From Struthidea cinerea (lineage: Eukaryota; Chordata; Aves; Passeriformes; Corcoracidae), in the NCBI GenBank assembly GCA_013397865.1, contig VZTI01001176.1:229192-293191 (forward strand): a DNA stretch of 64,000 nt. Reading direction: 5' to 3'. The notes under the pieces are model-generated. The model searched no databases and had not been told where the DNA came from. It worked only from the letters and a program-made list of their open reading frames with translations. This document shows, piece after piece, positions 38,731-50,369 of this stretch. How positions within the stretch are numbered: position 1 is the stretch's first letter; every line of letters starts with the position of its first letter. The translations under genes and the position numbers were made by a program.

Positions 38731-41180
38731 AAGGCTACTTTAGCCTTTATAAATGCATCATATCTGTAAGCATTCCTGTGCAATTAAAACGAGAACGTAA
38801 AATTAAATGCATTGCTAAAAAAGGAGCAACACACGAAAACTCCTGCCCCTCCCTTCTACTTCCAATGCTTGATCTGTCCATTTGCCCTGTCTGCAGATGG
38901 GGTGGTTTGCAGAGGAAAAAAAAAGAGAGATAGTATGCAAATGTAGATGTATTCCTTCACCCACAATAAAGCTTCTGTTGTACACTTGAATACTAAAAAT
39001 GCAACTAGTAATTACTACTACAGTGTTTTTCAAGTGTCTGTCTGCAGGGAGTGCAACTTTTAAATCAGTACATTTTATCTGTGGACATTTTTTTAATACT
39101 GTCTGACAGTTACTGCACTGATGTTAGCAAAATTTGGAAGTAGTGAACCTCAAACACTGGTAGAACACACAGATAGCATCTCCACCTACTTCTGGCGGAG
39201 AGAAAATCCACCCTTCTGCATCATTCCTGGAAAACCACAACTAAGAAGAGTCACTACTCAGTTGGTTTTATTTTGGAACAGCTGAAGCTTGTCCCAGATT
39301 AACAACAGCCTCCATCAAGTCAGAGACATCTATCCACCAAAAAAAGGTGATTTCCTCTGGGAAGTGTTGAGTACACTGGACCATGCCCCACTATTTTCTG
39401 GACCAGCTTCTTGAAACTTAAAGTGGATGTGGACAGAAGCTACTGGGAAGAACAGAGAACGGGAAAACTTCCACTGTCACCCTGTTCCTAAGGTAGCTTC
39501 TTTTAAGAAGCTGCATTTTCCCTGTGAAGTAACTGTAGGATTAGAAAATCTTAGGAAAGAGGAGCTTGGTATATTTAAAGTATAGAAATCTGGAGTACAG
39601 TTCTGTAAGAGAATTCACCTGTGACATGAAATCAAGAGAACTACAGAAAATAAATCTTCTGTTAATGATCATACATTAATTCTGATGTTGCATAAAAGCC
39701 TTATTTCCTATACTTACCCTGAATACACATAGGCAATATAATTTAACAAAACCTACTACACCCATTTTAGTGGGAAAAAAACAATCCTGTAAGAAAAATG
39801 AAATAAACTTCCTCTTCCATGCCAGTGGAAGCTTAGCCCTGAAACTCCTGTTGTTCTGACGTCATCTTCCTACTTTCCAGATATCTTTGTTAAAAAAAGC
39901 ATTGGTTATGTTGCAGCACAATTAACAAAAGGAAATTAATGTAGCCAGGAGACTACGAAGTTCCTTAGTTGATCTGCTGACAGCCTCCATGGGCAAAAAA
40001 GGGAGACTCATTATTCCATTTTAGTTAAGCACAAAAGAAAAATAAGGCAATTTCAGTTTAACACCAAATGTCATTCTGAAATTCTGCTACAGCTAGAGTG
40101 TGACAAACAATGCTAGCTTACCCACAAAAGAAAAAAGTGAACTAAATTTCCAATAATTTTACAAAAGCTAAACCAAATCACCTTTTCTTATTATTAGTTT
40201 GTTCTGTAAGGAGTAAATACAGTTGTGCCATTTAATTACAGTTCCCCAAATGAGGAGAAAAAGTTGTGTAAAGGTTTTGTGTGAATCAGCTTTCCAATAA
40301 AACATCCTTTTTCTACCTTGACAAATTGATTTATTTAGAGCTGGAAAGACGGGCAAAACAAAATATACAAGATATTAGTCAACATTCTTTGACAGTTCCC
40401 AATTCAATACTGGCTATAAACTGCCTCACATTTCAAACCCCCAAACCCACCCTCAGTATTGCAAAAGTTCCTTTTCCTTGAACTTCAGGGAATGACTAGG
40501 GGTACCACTCTTACACTGTTTAGAGATATTTTTTTCTTCCCTTTGACTGCAAGAAAAATACAGGGGAAGAATTTGTCATGTGTAAAGGAGAAATCAAAAG
40601 TCTGGTTTTGAATGTATTTAAATCTATGTAAAGATCTTCAAGCTCTATGGATCACAAGTATAAAACATCATTTGTCAATTCACTACTGAAATAATGAGCA
40701 TTCAGAAAGATACTGCTGCAACCTAACCTGTCAGATACCAGCTGATCTTCCACTGAGCAGAATTTTTATTAATAGATAAAATAATTGCATTCAGTATTCA
40801 GGCCTCAGTGACACTGTCAACCAATGAAAAATTAAAACAGAAGTGTTACTTACAGTTACTAGATGCTCCCGTATAGTTCAACATGTACTGATCTGCTACC
40901 AGCATCCTTTAAGTTTGCTATATACATGTCCCAACAGCTTCATACTCCTTCTGTGTAGCATCTCCAACTCAAATATGAGAAAATACACCGCTGTGTTTAA
41001 ACAGACACTTACTTAATTAGCCTAAGGAGGAATGGTACTTTGGATGGGAGGGAAGAGAAGCCACCCCCATTCAACTGCCGGTAAACGTAACAGAGGAAAC
41101 ACCACATGTTGATCATATAAATGACTGCACTTTCTAATAAGCCAAGAAAAAATAAGAGAGATGGCTATACATGAATTTCA

Positions 41181-41200
41181 GCAGCGTGTGCACACGCTGC
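41181..41200. repeat. Perfect 20-bp palindrome
   Basis: The sequence gcagcgtgtgcacacgctgc equals its own reverse complement and contains two CpGs in an AT-rich intron. It could be a dimer-type protein binding site, or chance. Confidence 0.9.
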
Positions 41201-44200
41201 ATCCGCTACTGAATTCATTCCAGCTTGCATTGATGTATTTTCTGACTGACTCTGCTTAGGAGACAAGCTTTTGAAACAGTACTTTCAGCCCATAAGTCTT
41301 TGTAAGACAATCAAATCAAGGTTTAATCAGTTCGACTTTGAACCAGAACAGCCCATCAGCCCCTGCAAATCAACCCCTGAACATATATTTATGTTGATTT
41401 TTTTTATTCAGCTGCCCATATAAACATGAAAAGTTTAAAAAAATGTAAAGCAAAGGTTCACTCTTTGAAGACAAAATTCTTCTTATAGCTGTAAACCTCT
41501 GACTTCCTGAAGGTGCACTGCAGGAATGGTAGAAATTGATTTAGTGAAAGGCTTCTATTAGTGAGAGCACTGTTCTCACTGCAAAGTCCCTCCCCTTGCT
41601 ATAATCAATAATTTAAGCAAAGCCAAGAATCATGTCAGCCAAAATGACCAGGATAACTTGACTGTCTCTCTCTTACAGAGTAACAGTAAAATTAAATTAA
41701 GGTCTGAATGGGAATGTATTCTAATTTAAAAATTAATTTGGCCAATCTGAGTTGTGCCTTTTGGCTTTCATGTTGAGTAGGGGAGGAGGGATGGGGTCCT
41801 TTGTTCCTTACTAAAAACTTCTCAGGTTCAGAGAAGTGCCCAAAATCCACTTCCAAGAAGTAAAAACCATAACCCTAGATTTAGAGTATTTTATCAGTTA
41901 CGTGCAAACAAGAAATGTGCTCAACAAAGTTAAAGTCCTTACTTGTGGATTATGACAGTGCTACTCCTCTCTCAGTGCCCTGCAATGATGTCTGAGTTAA
42001 TAACTGATGCAGTGTTTAAAATTTAAATTGAGCTCTGCAGAATCTCAATTCAAAAGCAATCAAAAAATAGGAAAAATGTATTTAGTTAAATTGTGTTATT
42101 GTTTAGGACAAAACAGTTTTATTAAGAAACATTTTCATGAAGAGTTCTGAGAATGATTTTCAAGCAAAAGCCTTGAAGTAGTCTTACTATATAATAAATT
42201 AGTCCAGTGTATCAAATTATGTGCATATAAAATAATCAACATAACGAATAGCAGTTAAAAAACAATCCCTGTAACACAACACCATAAAAAATGGATTAAA
42301 ATGCCCCAGAGACACTATAAGCAGGAAGCAAAAACATATGCTTTGGATTTGGAGTTGTCCTCCCCCTCTGTCCCCAAGGACTTCTCATCACCAAAGGATC
42401 ATGGATAAATCTACCATGCAAGCTGAAGGACACACACTGCTGGGCTTTAGAAAACCAGATCCAGACACTACGAGGAAGCCACTTAATGTCATTATCTTGA
42501 GCTCTGTGGCATCCAGATATTGGACATTTATGGCCTAATCCTGAGTACCCAGGGGCTCTCAAAATGAAGCAATCGAGTCTTAACAGCAAATATATGTGCT
42601 TTCATGGGATTGCTTAAAAAAGGCTTCCTGTCCCTTAAGGCAGGGACCATACATGCACTCTCAGGCGAGGACTGAGTTCAGAGCAGGGTCTCTGCAGCAT
42701 GCCAAGTCGTATCACACAACACCTCTTCTGGCCCATGGAGATGCTCAGTACTGCTCTGAATCTACCCATCTTCTCTTGATGCAACAGCAGCAAACCCAAG
42801 GCTACCTGCAGCACCACCTATTCCGTGTCTTGGTGGTACATGCTATAGGTTTCTGTATGTCCAATACCATAACTTGCAACAGCACCACTGACTCGAGGGA
42901 CCCACAACCCCAATTCAGCCAATCCCATGTTGTTAATTAAAGCTGAATTCAACTTCTATCAGCTAATGCTTGACTTACGTGAGAATTCAGCACATGAGGA
43001 ACCAGTGCACTGAGAAACTGGGGTCTAAAGGAGCCTCTGACTTGGGGAGATCAAAAGAAATACCTCCAGGTGAAAACATAACAGGGCAGGAACTTGAGGA
43101 GGATTTAAGTCTGTGTCCCTCACTGTACAAACATCTTCCACAGGGGCCTGAACTAGGATCTGACTTTCTCTTAGCAGTACTTCAGTATCAAATAATTCAG
43201 AGCTTCCCATTTCTGTGCTCTTTAAGTTTTTAGAACTTCTGTGAACTAACATCCCAGCACAAGCAAAATCCCCAGTACTCACTTCTGCTGTCAAACTCAG
43301 TCCATCCAATTTACTGTCATCGCCTTTGTGCCAGCCTTGCTTGCCTAACCTACTGTCCACAAACACCCCTGCTTGCTTCCAGCTCTCCTTCAGCTTGTGC
43401 CAAGTTCTCATTTATCTCCACAGCTGCATTTACTCGCCTTCTGCTTCCCCCTCCAGTGGGTCCCTCCTCTAGGTCATGTTCCCATCTTCCAACCCATCCT
43501 CCCCACTTCACAACCCACTTGTTCCCCCATCAGCTTTCTCCTCTGAGAGCAGCAGGGAGACCAGCCCACCACTGCTGAGCCCGATGCTGGCATCACAGCA
43601 GGTGCTCACAGGAACAACCGCAGTGGCCCAGGCTTTGCATTTCCATTCTGCAGAGTGCAAAAAGGCAGGAATATCTTCTGAGCAGGAAACTCCCCAAACT
43701 GTGCTGGCCATCCCCGGCTTGTACACCTGGTGAATCGCTGCTAGCTCAGCAACTGCAAGGTCCTGAAAAGCTCAAGGGCCACTGCATAGACGAGAGACTC
43801 ATTCTGCTGACTGGCGATACCATTCCTCTACCACACTCCTGCAGCTGACATACAGGAGCTTAGAAGATGACAAACAAGCACCCAAACAGGCTGCAAAGAG
43901 CTTCAGAGCACACAGACCCCCCACCTAGAAGAACATAACCCCATTCTCAGCTTGCCTTAACAAACAGAGGCCTGCACATAAAGTGTCCTCCCAAAGGTAA
44001 TAGTGTTTTTCCCTTCCTTTCCCCAGAGATATCTATACCCATTTCAAAGCATCAATCAGGTGAATTGAAGTTTGGCCTGACTTCTATGCAGCATTCAGAA
44101 GTGCTGAGGCAGAGGTTTACTGGATCGATTTTGGTCGTAATTTTTTATTACTTGAACAGCTATATGAACGGGGAACTTTCTTTTTTTTAAGGACAGCTAG

Positions 44201-46739
44201 TTAGTCTGGTATCAGCTTATTTTGGCTTTTCTTCTGTGCAGCTTCCTGCCTTATCATCCCTCTGAAATCAGGATCCTGACTTTTCCCCATTACCTTCTCT
44301 GTTTTCTCTTCTGTGATTTGTTTTCCCTTCCTCTTTGCTTGGTCTTCTGTCTGACAATCCTAGGCACAGAAGAGCTTTTCCAACAAGATGCATTCTACCT
44401 CAGAGAGGACACGCAGCATCCAGAACTACACACTTCCACCCCTAAACTACAGAAGCTTGAAAAGTTTCCAAAAATGTTTGTAAAGTTAAGTACTTGACAT
44501 GGTTAAGTTATTCACCACTTCTGAAACTTGAGCCTGCTCTACAGGTGCTCAGAAGAGTTTTCCACTTTGCTACAGCACACAAAAAGCATGTCCTAATATC
44601 TCTTAACATTGCACATTCATGTAAAGTGCATTGTGGAGTTAGGGGAAACGTGCAGTGTTCTGGGCATCTTGCGAACCACTCTACTCAGGCAGTAGTATGA
44701 CGCTGGCATTTACTTATCTGTGTTGTCTGGGCACCACCTCTACTCCCCATTGCCACCTTTTACTTTCCCACACAGGTATTCCACATGTTCCAGAAACAGG
44801 CCCTGCAGGAATTTGTTTATCCCACAACTATGCATTTTACTGAATAGAAAAATATTCATTTTTAACATGCTCAAAATCATACTACTGCACTTCTACAAAG
44901 CAGCACTATGATATTTTCTGGACCAGGAATTACGCACTTTACTAAGGTAGCATGGGAAGTGTCCCTGAAAAGACAAACAAGAAATGAAATATCAAGGGCA
45001 AAACAACCCATCAAGTGGCCAGAAGTTCAACTGGAGTAAGGTCAAAATCAGTGAAGCTCTGTCAGTTAGGACAGGGCCGCATTTTACACTATTTGTAGCC
45101 AAAGCACTGAGCTAGCCACAGCAATGCTTTAGTAGTCAAACCACAGCCACCACAACTCAACTATCTTCAGACTCAATCTCCCCCAGCCCCAGAGTACCCA
45201 GGGAGAGATGTCAGGCTAGGAGAGAGCTGTGTTTACAAAGAATATGACAAATCATCCTAGACCCTTCGGAAACAATATAGCAGAGATTAAACAAGGAGCT
45301 GTTCTTAAAGACACAGAAAACAAACAAATTTCATTTCTGCACTACAGGGCAGAAGTTTCAGATTCTATTCATCTGGTTAGTTCATCTGTGAGTGTTACTT
45401 AATGTGCATCCTGCTCAGCCAGTGATTGTTTCTCCAAAAGCAAGTCCTAATTCCTGCCTCTTATCTGCTGCCTGTCTTGGACACCACCAGACATCTCAAG
45501 GGACACCAGGTGAGCAGTTGAACCAAGCTCACCCTAGCGAGGAAATTGAATAGCTCTGATGAACTGAAGAATCGTTCTTTATCTTTTTGGCAAACAGTTA
45601 AGTATGAAACTGCAACTGTGACCATACAACACATTCTGGAAAACCCTTTCTGTAGTCCCAAATTTTGGTAATTGCAAACAGAGTTTGGGAGAAGATGCTA
45701 ATTGCTGGTGTATAAAACAACTATTCTGCCATTCCTGAATTTAAGCACATTAATTCACCTTTACATACCCATTTTTATTATCTATCCTAACTCAAAAGGG
45801 TGCTGATTAACACTCTTAATTGTGGAATATTTAGATTTCAAGTCAGAGCACTCAAGCACCCAAGATATGGATTTAGGTAGCTCCACTGAGAAACACGGAA
45901 TAAAACCAACCTGACTGCCTAAACACAGCAAGCAGCCTCCCTGTGCAAGTGATAGTGGTAATGTGCACTTGAGAGGATCATCTTTCAAGTTCAATTTACT
46001 ATCAAGCACAATTTATTTTATGGCCTTCTACCAGTAGCTCCTGATACTGTGAACATGGTGTAACTGTACTGCCCTTGAAGTTCTATTTCTTTTAAACTGA
46101 CCCTAAAATCTTCTTATAGGGATGGCTAAATAAGAGACAAACATGCAGTTAGTTACTTCGCATGCAGAATGTTACCTACACCAACACTATAGAGCATAGA
46201 TATAGAGCAATAGTCACCTTTCTTATTACATAAGCAGTCAGCAAATGGTCAATTCTGAGACTATAAAACATGCACTATTCTTGAGTGCATGGTTATCAGT
46301 AACATGCAGGATTAAAAAAAATCCAACAGCTCAATATTAAAAGTTGCCAGCCTCTAGGATGCACAGTAGGTGTCAACCAGAGACTCTTATTCCCAAAAAG
46401 ATGAAAATTGGGTGTCTGCTTGGAACCCTACAACTGTATAGATGGTTCTCTCTCTTGTTTTACAGGACTTGTGCTAATCCACAATGTAATTTAATGTATT
46501 TTTAGTATATAAATCTTTTTCCCCACTCAGGAACACCGAAAACACGTTCTGAGCAAATAACAGACATATTGTCTGTATCAGATAGGTACTGCAGAGGAAG
46601 AACCGTGCTTTTAAGAGGGCATCCATTTTAATTTGGTCAAAGATGCTGGTTAAAATCAGAGTCAGAATTGACCACTGCTATAAATCTTTCTGACTAGTTC
46701 ATGATTTACTGTAATTTTTATTGTATTAAGAGGGCTATT

Positions 46740-47060
46740 CTCCCCAGACGTGCTGTTATTTCAGAACACTGGGCTCTCTTTACAGGAGCGACACTCCTGA
46801 TCCCCAAGGGCCGGTCTCGCAGCTGCCATTTCTGCACTGGATTGAACTCGTTCATTTGTAACCAGCCATTAAACTGCCCTCTCGTATCGGCTCGGGGACC
46901 AGCAGCAGACAGGCATTTGGTATACTGCAATTGCACACAGCAGCAGCACTCCTGAAAAAGAGGACACTGATTTCAACCGGGGAGAAACAAGGCATTGTGT
47001 GACCCAAAGGCTGAGAGACGAGGGAGCCAGAGGAGGCTGCTGCCCCTGCACAGCCTCCCA
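46740..47060. other. CpG-enriched intronic patch
   Basis: About ten CpGs occur in roughly 300 bp (for example ggccggtctcgcag and ctcgtatcggctcgggg), against long CpG-free surroundings. It does not match an exon of APBB2 that I know. Possibilities are a conserved regulatory element, an alternative first exon or a young GC-rich repeat. On the minus strand it includes an acceptor-like CTCTTTTTCAG. Confidence 0.5.
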
Positions 47061-49568
47061 GAACCCCAAAGAGAGCAAGGAGAGCAGCTGGCATAGAGCA
47101 AGCAACATCTACGGCTCTCTAGCACCATGTGTCCCATATCACAGGGACTTTCCTAATTATGGGGCTATTCCTGGCTCTAGAAGGAGGGGGTTTTATTTAA
47201 ATTAATATAAAACAGAAAGCAAAAGCAAATTACAATTTTCTTGTTGGTTTTGAGGCAAAGAAAATTCTTTTCATTTCCTGAAGAATTCTCATTTCTAATT
47301 CATCAGAGATTATTACCCAGAGCACTGCACTTTACTGTGGCAGAATAACTTTCCACTGAAATTGTTTTTCAGGTGATACAAAGATTAAGAAATGTGCCTG
47401 CCTTCTACAGCCTTCTGGGGAACTTCTTAACAAAAAGCAAACAAACAAACAAAAAAAAGCAAGCCACAAAGAGAAAACACCACCCTCATTCTCTCCTAAG
47501 TTTGGGCTCTGGGGCATGTGCTTTGCTGCTGCTTGCACCACACAGATTCATACAATGAATACATGCAAATTCATCGAGGTGAAACTGGTGAATACACAGA
47601 GAGGGAGGGAAGGAATATGTAGATGGTGTAGTAACACAAGATGTGTTTCCTTTGAAAACTAGACTAAGGAAATTTTCTTGAGAGAGAAGGAGGAAGCATT
47701 CCCCATGATTTGAGCCCAGTTCTGGTCCATTTGCAGTATTAAAACCACCTGGAGCCGGTGTCTGGTTATTCATAAGACTCTCCAAATGACAGCTGGATAG
47801 ATGCAGTAGGTCCCAGAGGAGATGCAGTGCCTGAGGCCAACAGAGGCAAGCTTGCTTGTTTGGGGGACTGCCTGCAGTGCTGGGTATCAATCAGCTCTGG
47901 TGGCAAGTTGCTGCCTGTCTCTAGGAAGGCTGCCTGAAAACCCATTAGGGTTTGGCATGTGCTAAGATCTTAATGACATCCCATTGCTTTGCTGACTGTA
48001 GGTTTTTTCTGTTTCTAAAGTCACCTCAGACTCATTTTTTTTTAAGTAGTGAATCTCAGAAAGAAGGTTAGATAGCTGAAAGCGCTTGTAAAATTATCTG
48101 AAAGTTGAGGTCAATGTAGTTCTTGTTGAGATGTACATATAGCTAATTTCCCTGGAGAAGAAAGAAGTTTCCTCAAAACACATTTCTTATACTGTGCTGT
48201 GCTTGTGGTGTTCAGTGCCCATTATTAATGGATTCTATCATCTTGATGCCTGGGATGGCCACCTAAAAACAGAGATATCTTTTTATGAACATTAATGTTT
48301 GTTAAAATAAATCACTTGTTTTGTATCTTTAAATTGAGTTGTATTTATTCTTGACCTCCTCACTCAGGGAGAAGGTCAAGGCTCTTGGAAACACCTTTTT
48401 ATTAGACCATGCATAGAAGTATCCTGCCCAAAGGAGAGTTCAGGACAATGCCTAAACAATGATGCATTCCCAGCACGATCAATTAAGAAGAAATTTTTCA
48501 GGGTTTTTGAATTATACAACTCCAAAAGTGACACATGAAAACAAAACAACAAAAATACCTCACAAAACAACATTCAGGTTTCCAGGAATAATGAAATATT
48601 GTTAAGAGAGGGAAGAGGAAGACAAAACAATTCAGAAGCCCTGAAAGAAGCATATTGTTATTTTCAACAGTGTCTTCTCAGGAAAACCATATTTCTACCA
48701 CATTACTCATAAACTGAAGTGCTAAATACAATCTCTAGATTGAACATTATTAATTCCCCAGGTATCTGCTGCACTACATTCTTTTATGGATTAACTGTTC
48801 TCAAGACTGGGGGATTTTTTCACTTCCCAGAAGTCATATGACTAAAACTCTACTGCCTATTTTTTCCCCCTAGATAAATGTCTTTCTTCCCTTAGGTCCT
48901 AACATCTATTACTGAAGCATAAATGCCATGGTTGGAGTGCACGGAGCTGTGAAGACCCCACACGATGCTCTCCTCCTACCCCAGATGCAGCGACAGTGAA
49001 GAGCCCTGTCCACGCCCAAAACCACAGACCGCCAGGACGGACACCACCAGGGCTCACTGCACAACTCCCCAGCTGGGAGGGCTTCTCTTTACCCATGTTG
49101 GCACATCATCAAAAGACTGGGATGGAGTGGGCACACTTACGAAGTTGTGCATTAGAAAAGTAAAAGTCTTCACTGAACCTAAAAACCATTGTTCAGAAAA
49201 GCTTTTTTGGGTGTAGGTAGCTATCAGGAGTTTTCAGCATCTCCAGACAATCATGTTCTTCTCACAACATGCACCCACTGATTATCAAAGAGCAGTTATT
49301 TATAAACTAGCAAGAGGTGCAGTTAGCATATTTCTAGGACCCTGTATAGGGTATCTGCTGGTGCCTCTCTTAAAGCGGCTACAATCGAGCAGGAGGCTTC
49401 CAAGCATTCCCTAGCAGACAAGCAGCTGTGTGCAAGGCCAGGGCTTGTATTTTGATACAATCCACTTCTCCACTGACACTGCTAAACCACCTCTCTCCTT
49501 CCTGGCACCAGCTGAGAAAAGCAATGCCTTTTTAAAACAGTGCCCATGAGGAGCCTTTGCTTGCATAC

Positions 49569-50369
49569 CTGCTTCATCAGGTGAGCTCGGTGAGGCGCTG
49601 TCCTGGGACAGGGTAGTCCAGCTGGAGTCCTCATCACTTGGGGCCAGGTTTTGAATCCTGTGGAGGGCACAGTCTGTTTTGGCCCCAGTTTTTGGGTGAT
49701 CTTTCTTTGTCTCAGGGCTTGATGACACTGTGGCAACCTGGCCATCCTCTGGGCTTGGAATCTTGTTCTGTTTCCGGGGCAGGACTTCCCCATTGACAAT
49801 AATGGTAGAAGCCTGGCTGTTGCTTTGTGCAGACTTATCTTCCATTGCAACAAAACCCGGCTCCAGATCTCGAGCTGATGTCTCTAGATCCGCATAGTAA
49901 TTCAGGAAGCTCTTGGTCCTCCTTGGCTGCGAGGGTAATATTTCACAGCCAGAGGAATCCTGTGGGATCGGCTCATTGCTTTCAAACTTCTCAGAAGTTA
50001 CATTTACGCCTGCAGTGGTACTGAGGTTTTTGTTGGGATCCTGCTGTCCTTGCTCGGCAGCTTTCCTGAGCTGGTTTTCTCCATTCTTCACCAGCTTTAT
50101 ATTGGCAGAGCTGTTCCCCAGAAGGGGCTGAGCTGCTGGATCGGAAAGACCCATGGCTGTCTGAATGTTAGTCAGCGCGTACTTTTTCCTGCATTTGGGA
50201 GGGGTGCTGTTCTTGGTCTCTGTGTGCCTGATTTCTGCATTCAGAAGCTCGTTGTGAGAGGAGCGCAGGTTCAGGGTGTTGGGCGGGGTGGCGGGGCTGT
50301 TGCGGTTCACAACGTCCGTCGTGCTGCCGCTTGCCATAAACACTGCCAGCGCGTCCACACCGGAATCGA
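49569..50369 (-). CDS. APBB2: APBB2 large N-terminal exon (residues 7-273)
   Basis: This 801-bp exon encodes most of the region before the WW domain. It completes codon 7 with TC and ends with the first base of codon 274. The acceptor is TTTGCTTTTCAG and the donor CAG|GTATGC. The protein reads DSGVDALAVFMASGS, then a Ser/Pro/Asn-rich stretch, a basic cluster KCRKKY at about residues 65-70, the segment QPRRTKSFLNYYADLETSAR, and an acidic/Ser end SDEDSSWTTLSQDSASPSSP. It looks low in order, with no signal peptide or membrane segment, as in FE65 family N-termini. It is near-identical to mammalian APBB2 except around residues 195-230 (LEPGFVAMEDKSAQSNSQAS), where birds and mammals seem to differ. 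The reading frame stays open for about 53 codons past the donor, ending at 49411, but this tail is intronic. The match is very strong. Confidence 0.96.

Larger units (their letters stand above)
25955..49568 (-). other. APBB2 intron, 23.6 kb
   Basis: This is the largest intron in the window, between the large N-terminal exon and the WW exon. It holds a 35-bp duplicated segment near 26741-26835, the LTR remnant at 31414-31732, CR1 copies at 32003-32200 and 36570-36910, a TA/CA microsatellite near 38691-38730, a perfect 20-bp palindrome at 41181-41200 and a CpG-enriched patch at 46740-47060. No other coding sequence is supported; scattered open frames of 60-130 codons lack any recognisable protein content. 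Confidence 0.85.

Noticed and set aside
42970..43740. GC-richer stretch with overlapping open frames on both strands
   Set aside because: Pyrimidine-rich composition explains the open frames; no splice-bounded exon or recognised protein.
47486..47890. 134-codon minus-strand open frame in the large intron
   Set aside because: Composition is irregular with no known motif, and APBB2 joins correctly without it.
49411..49568. Open continuation of the large exon past its donor
   Set aside because: The CAG|GTATGC donor is good and the known protein continues with DIWSDH from the WW exon, so the tail is intron.
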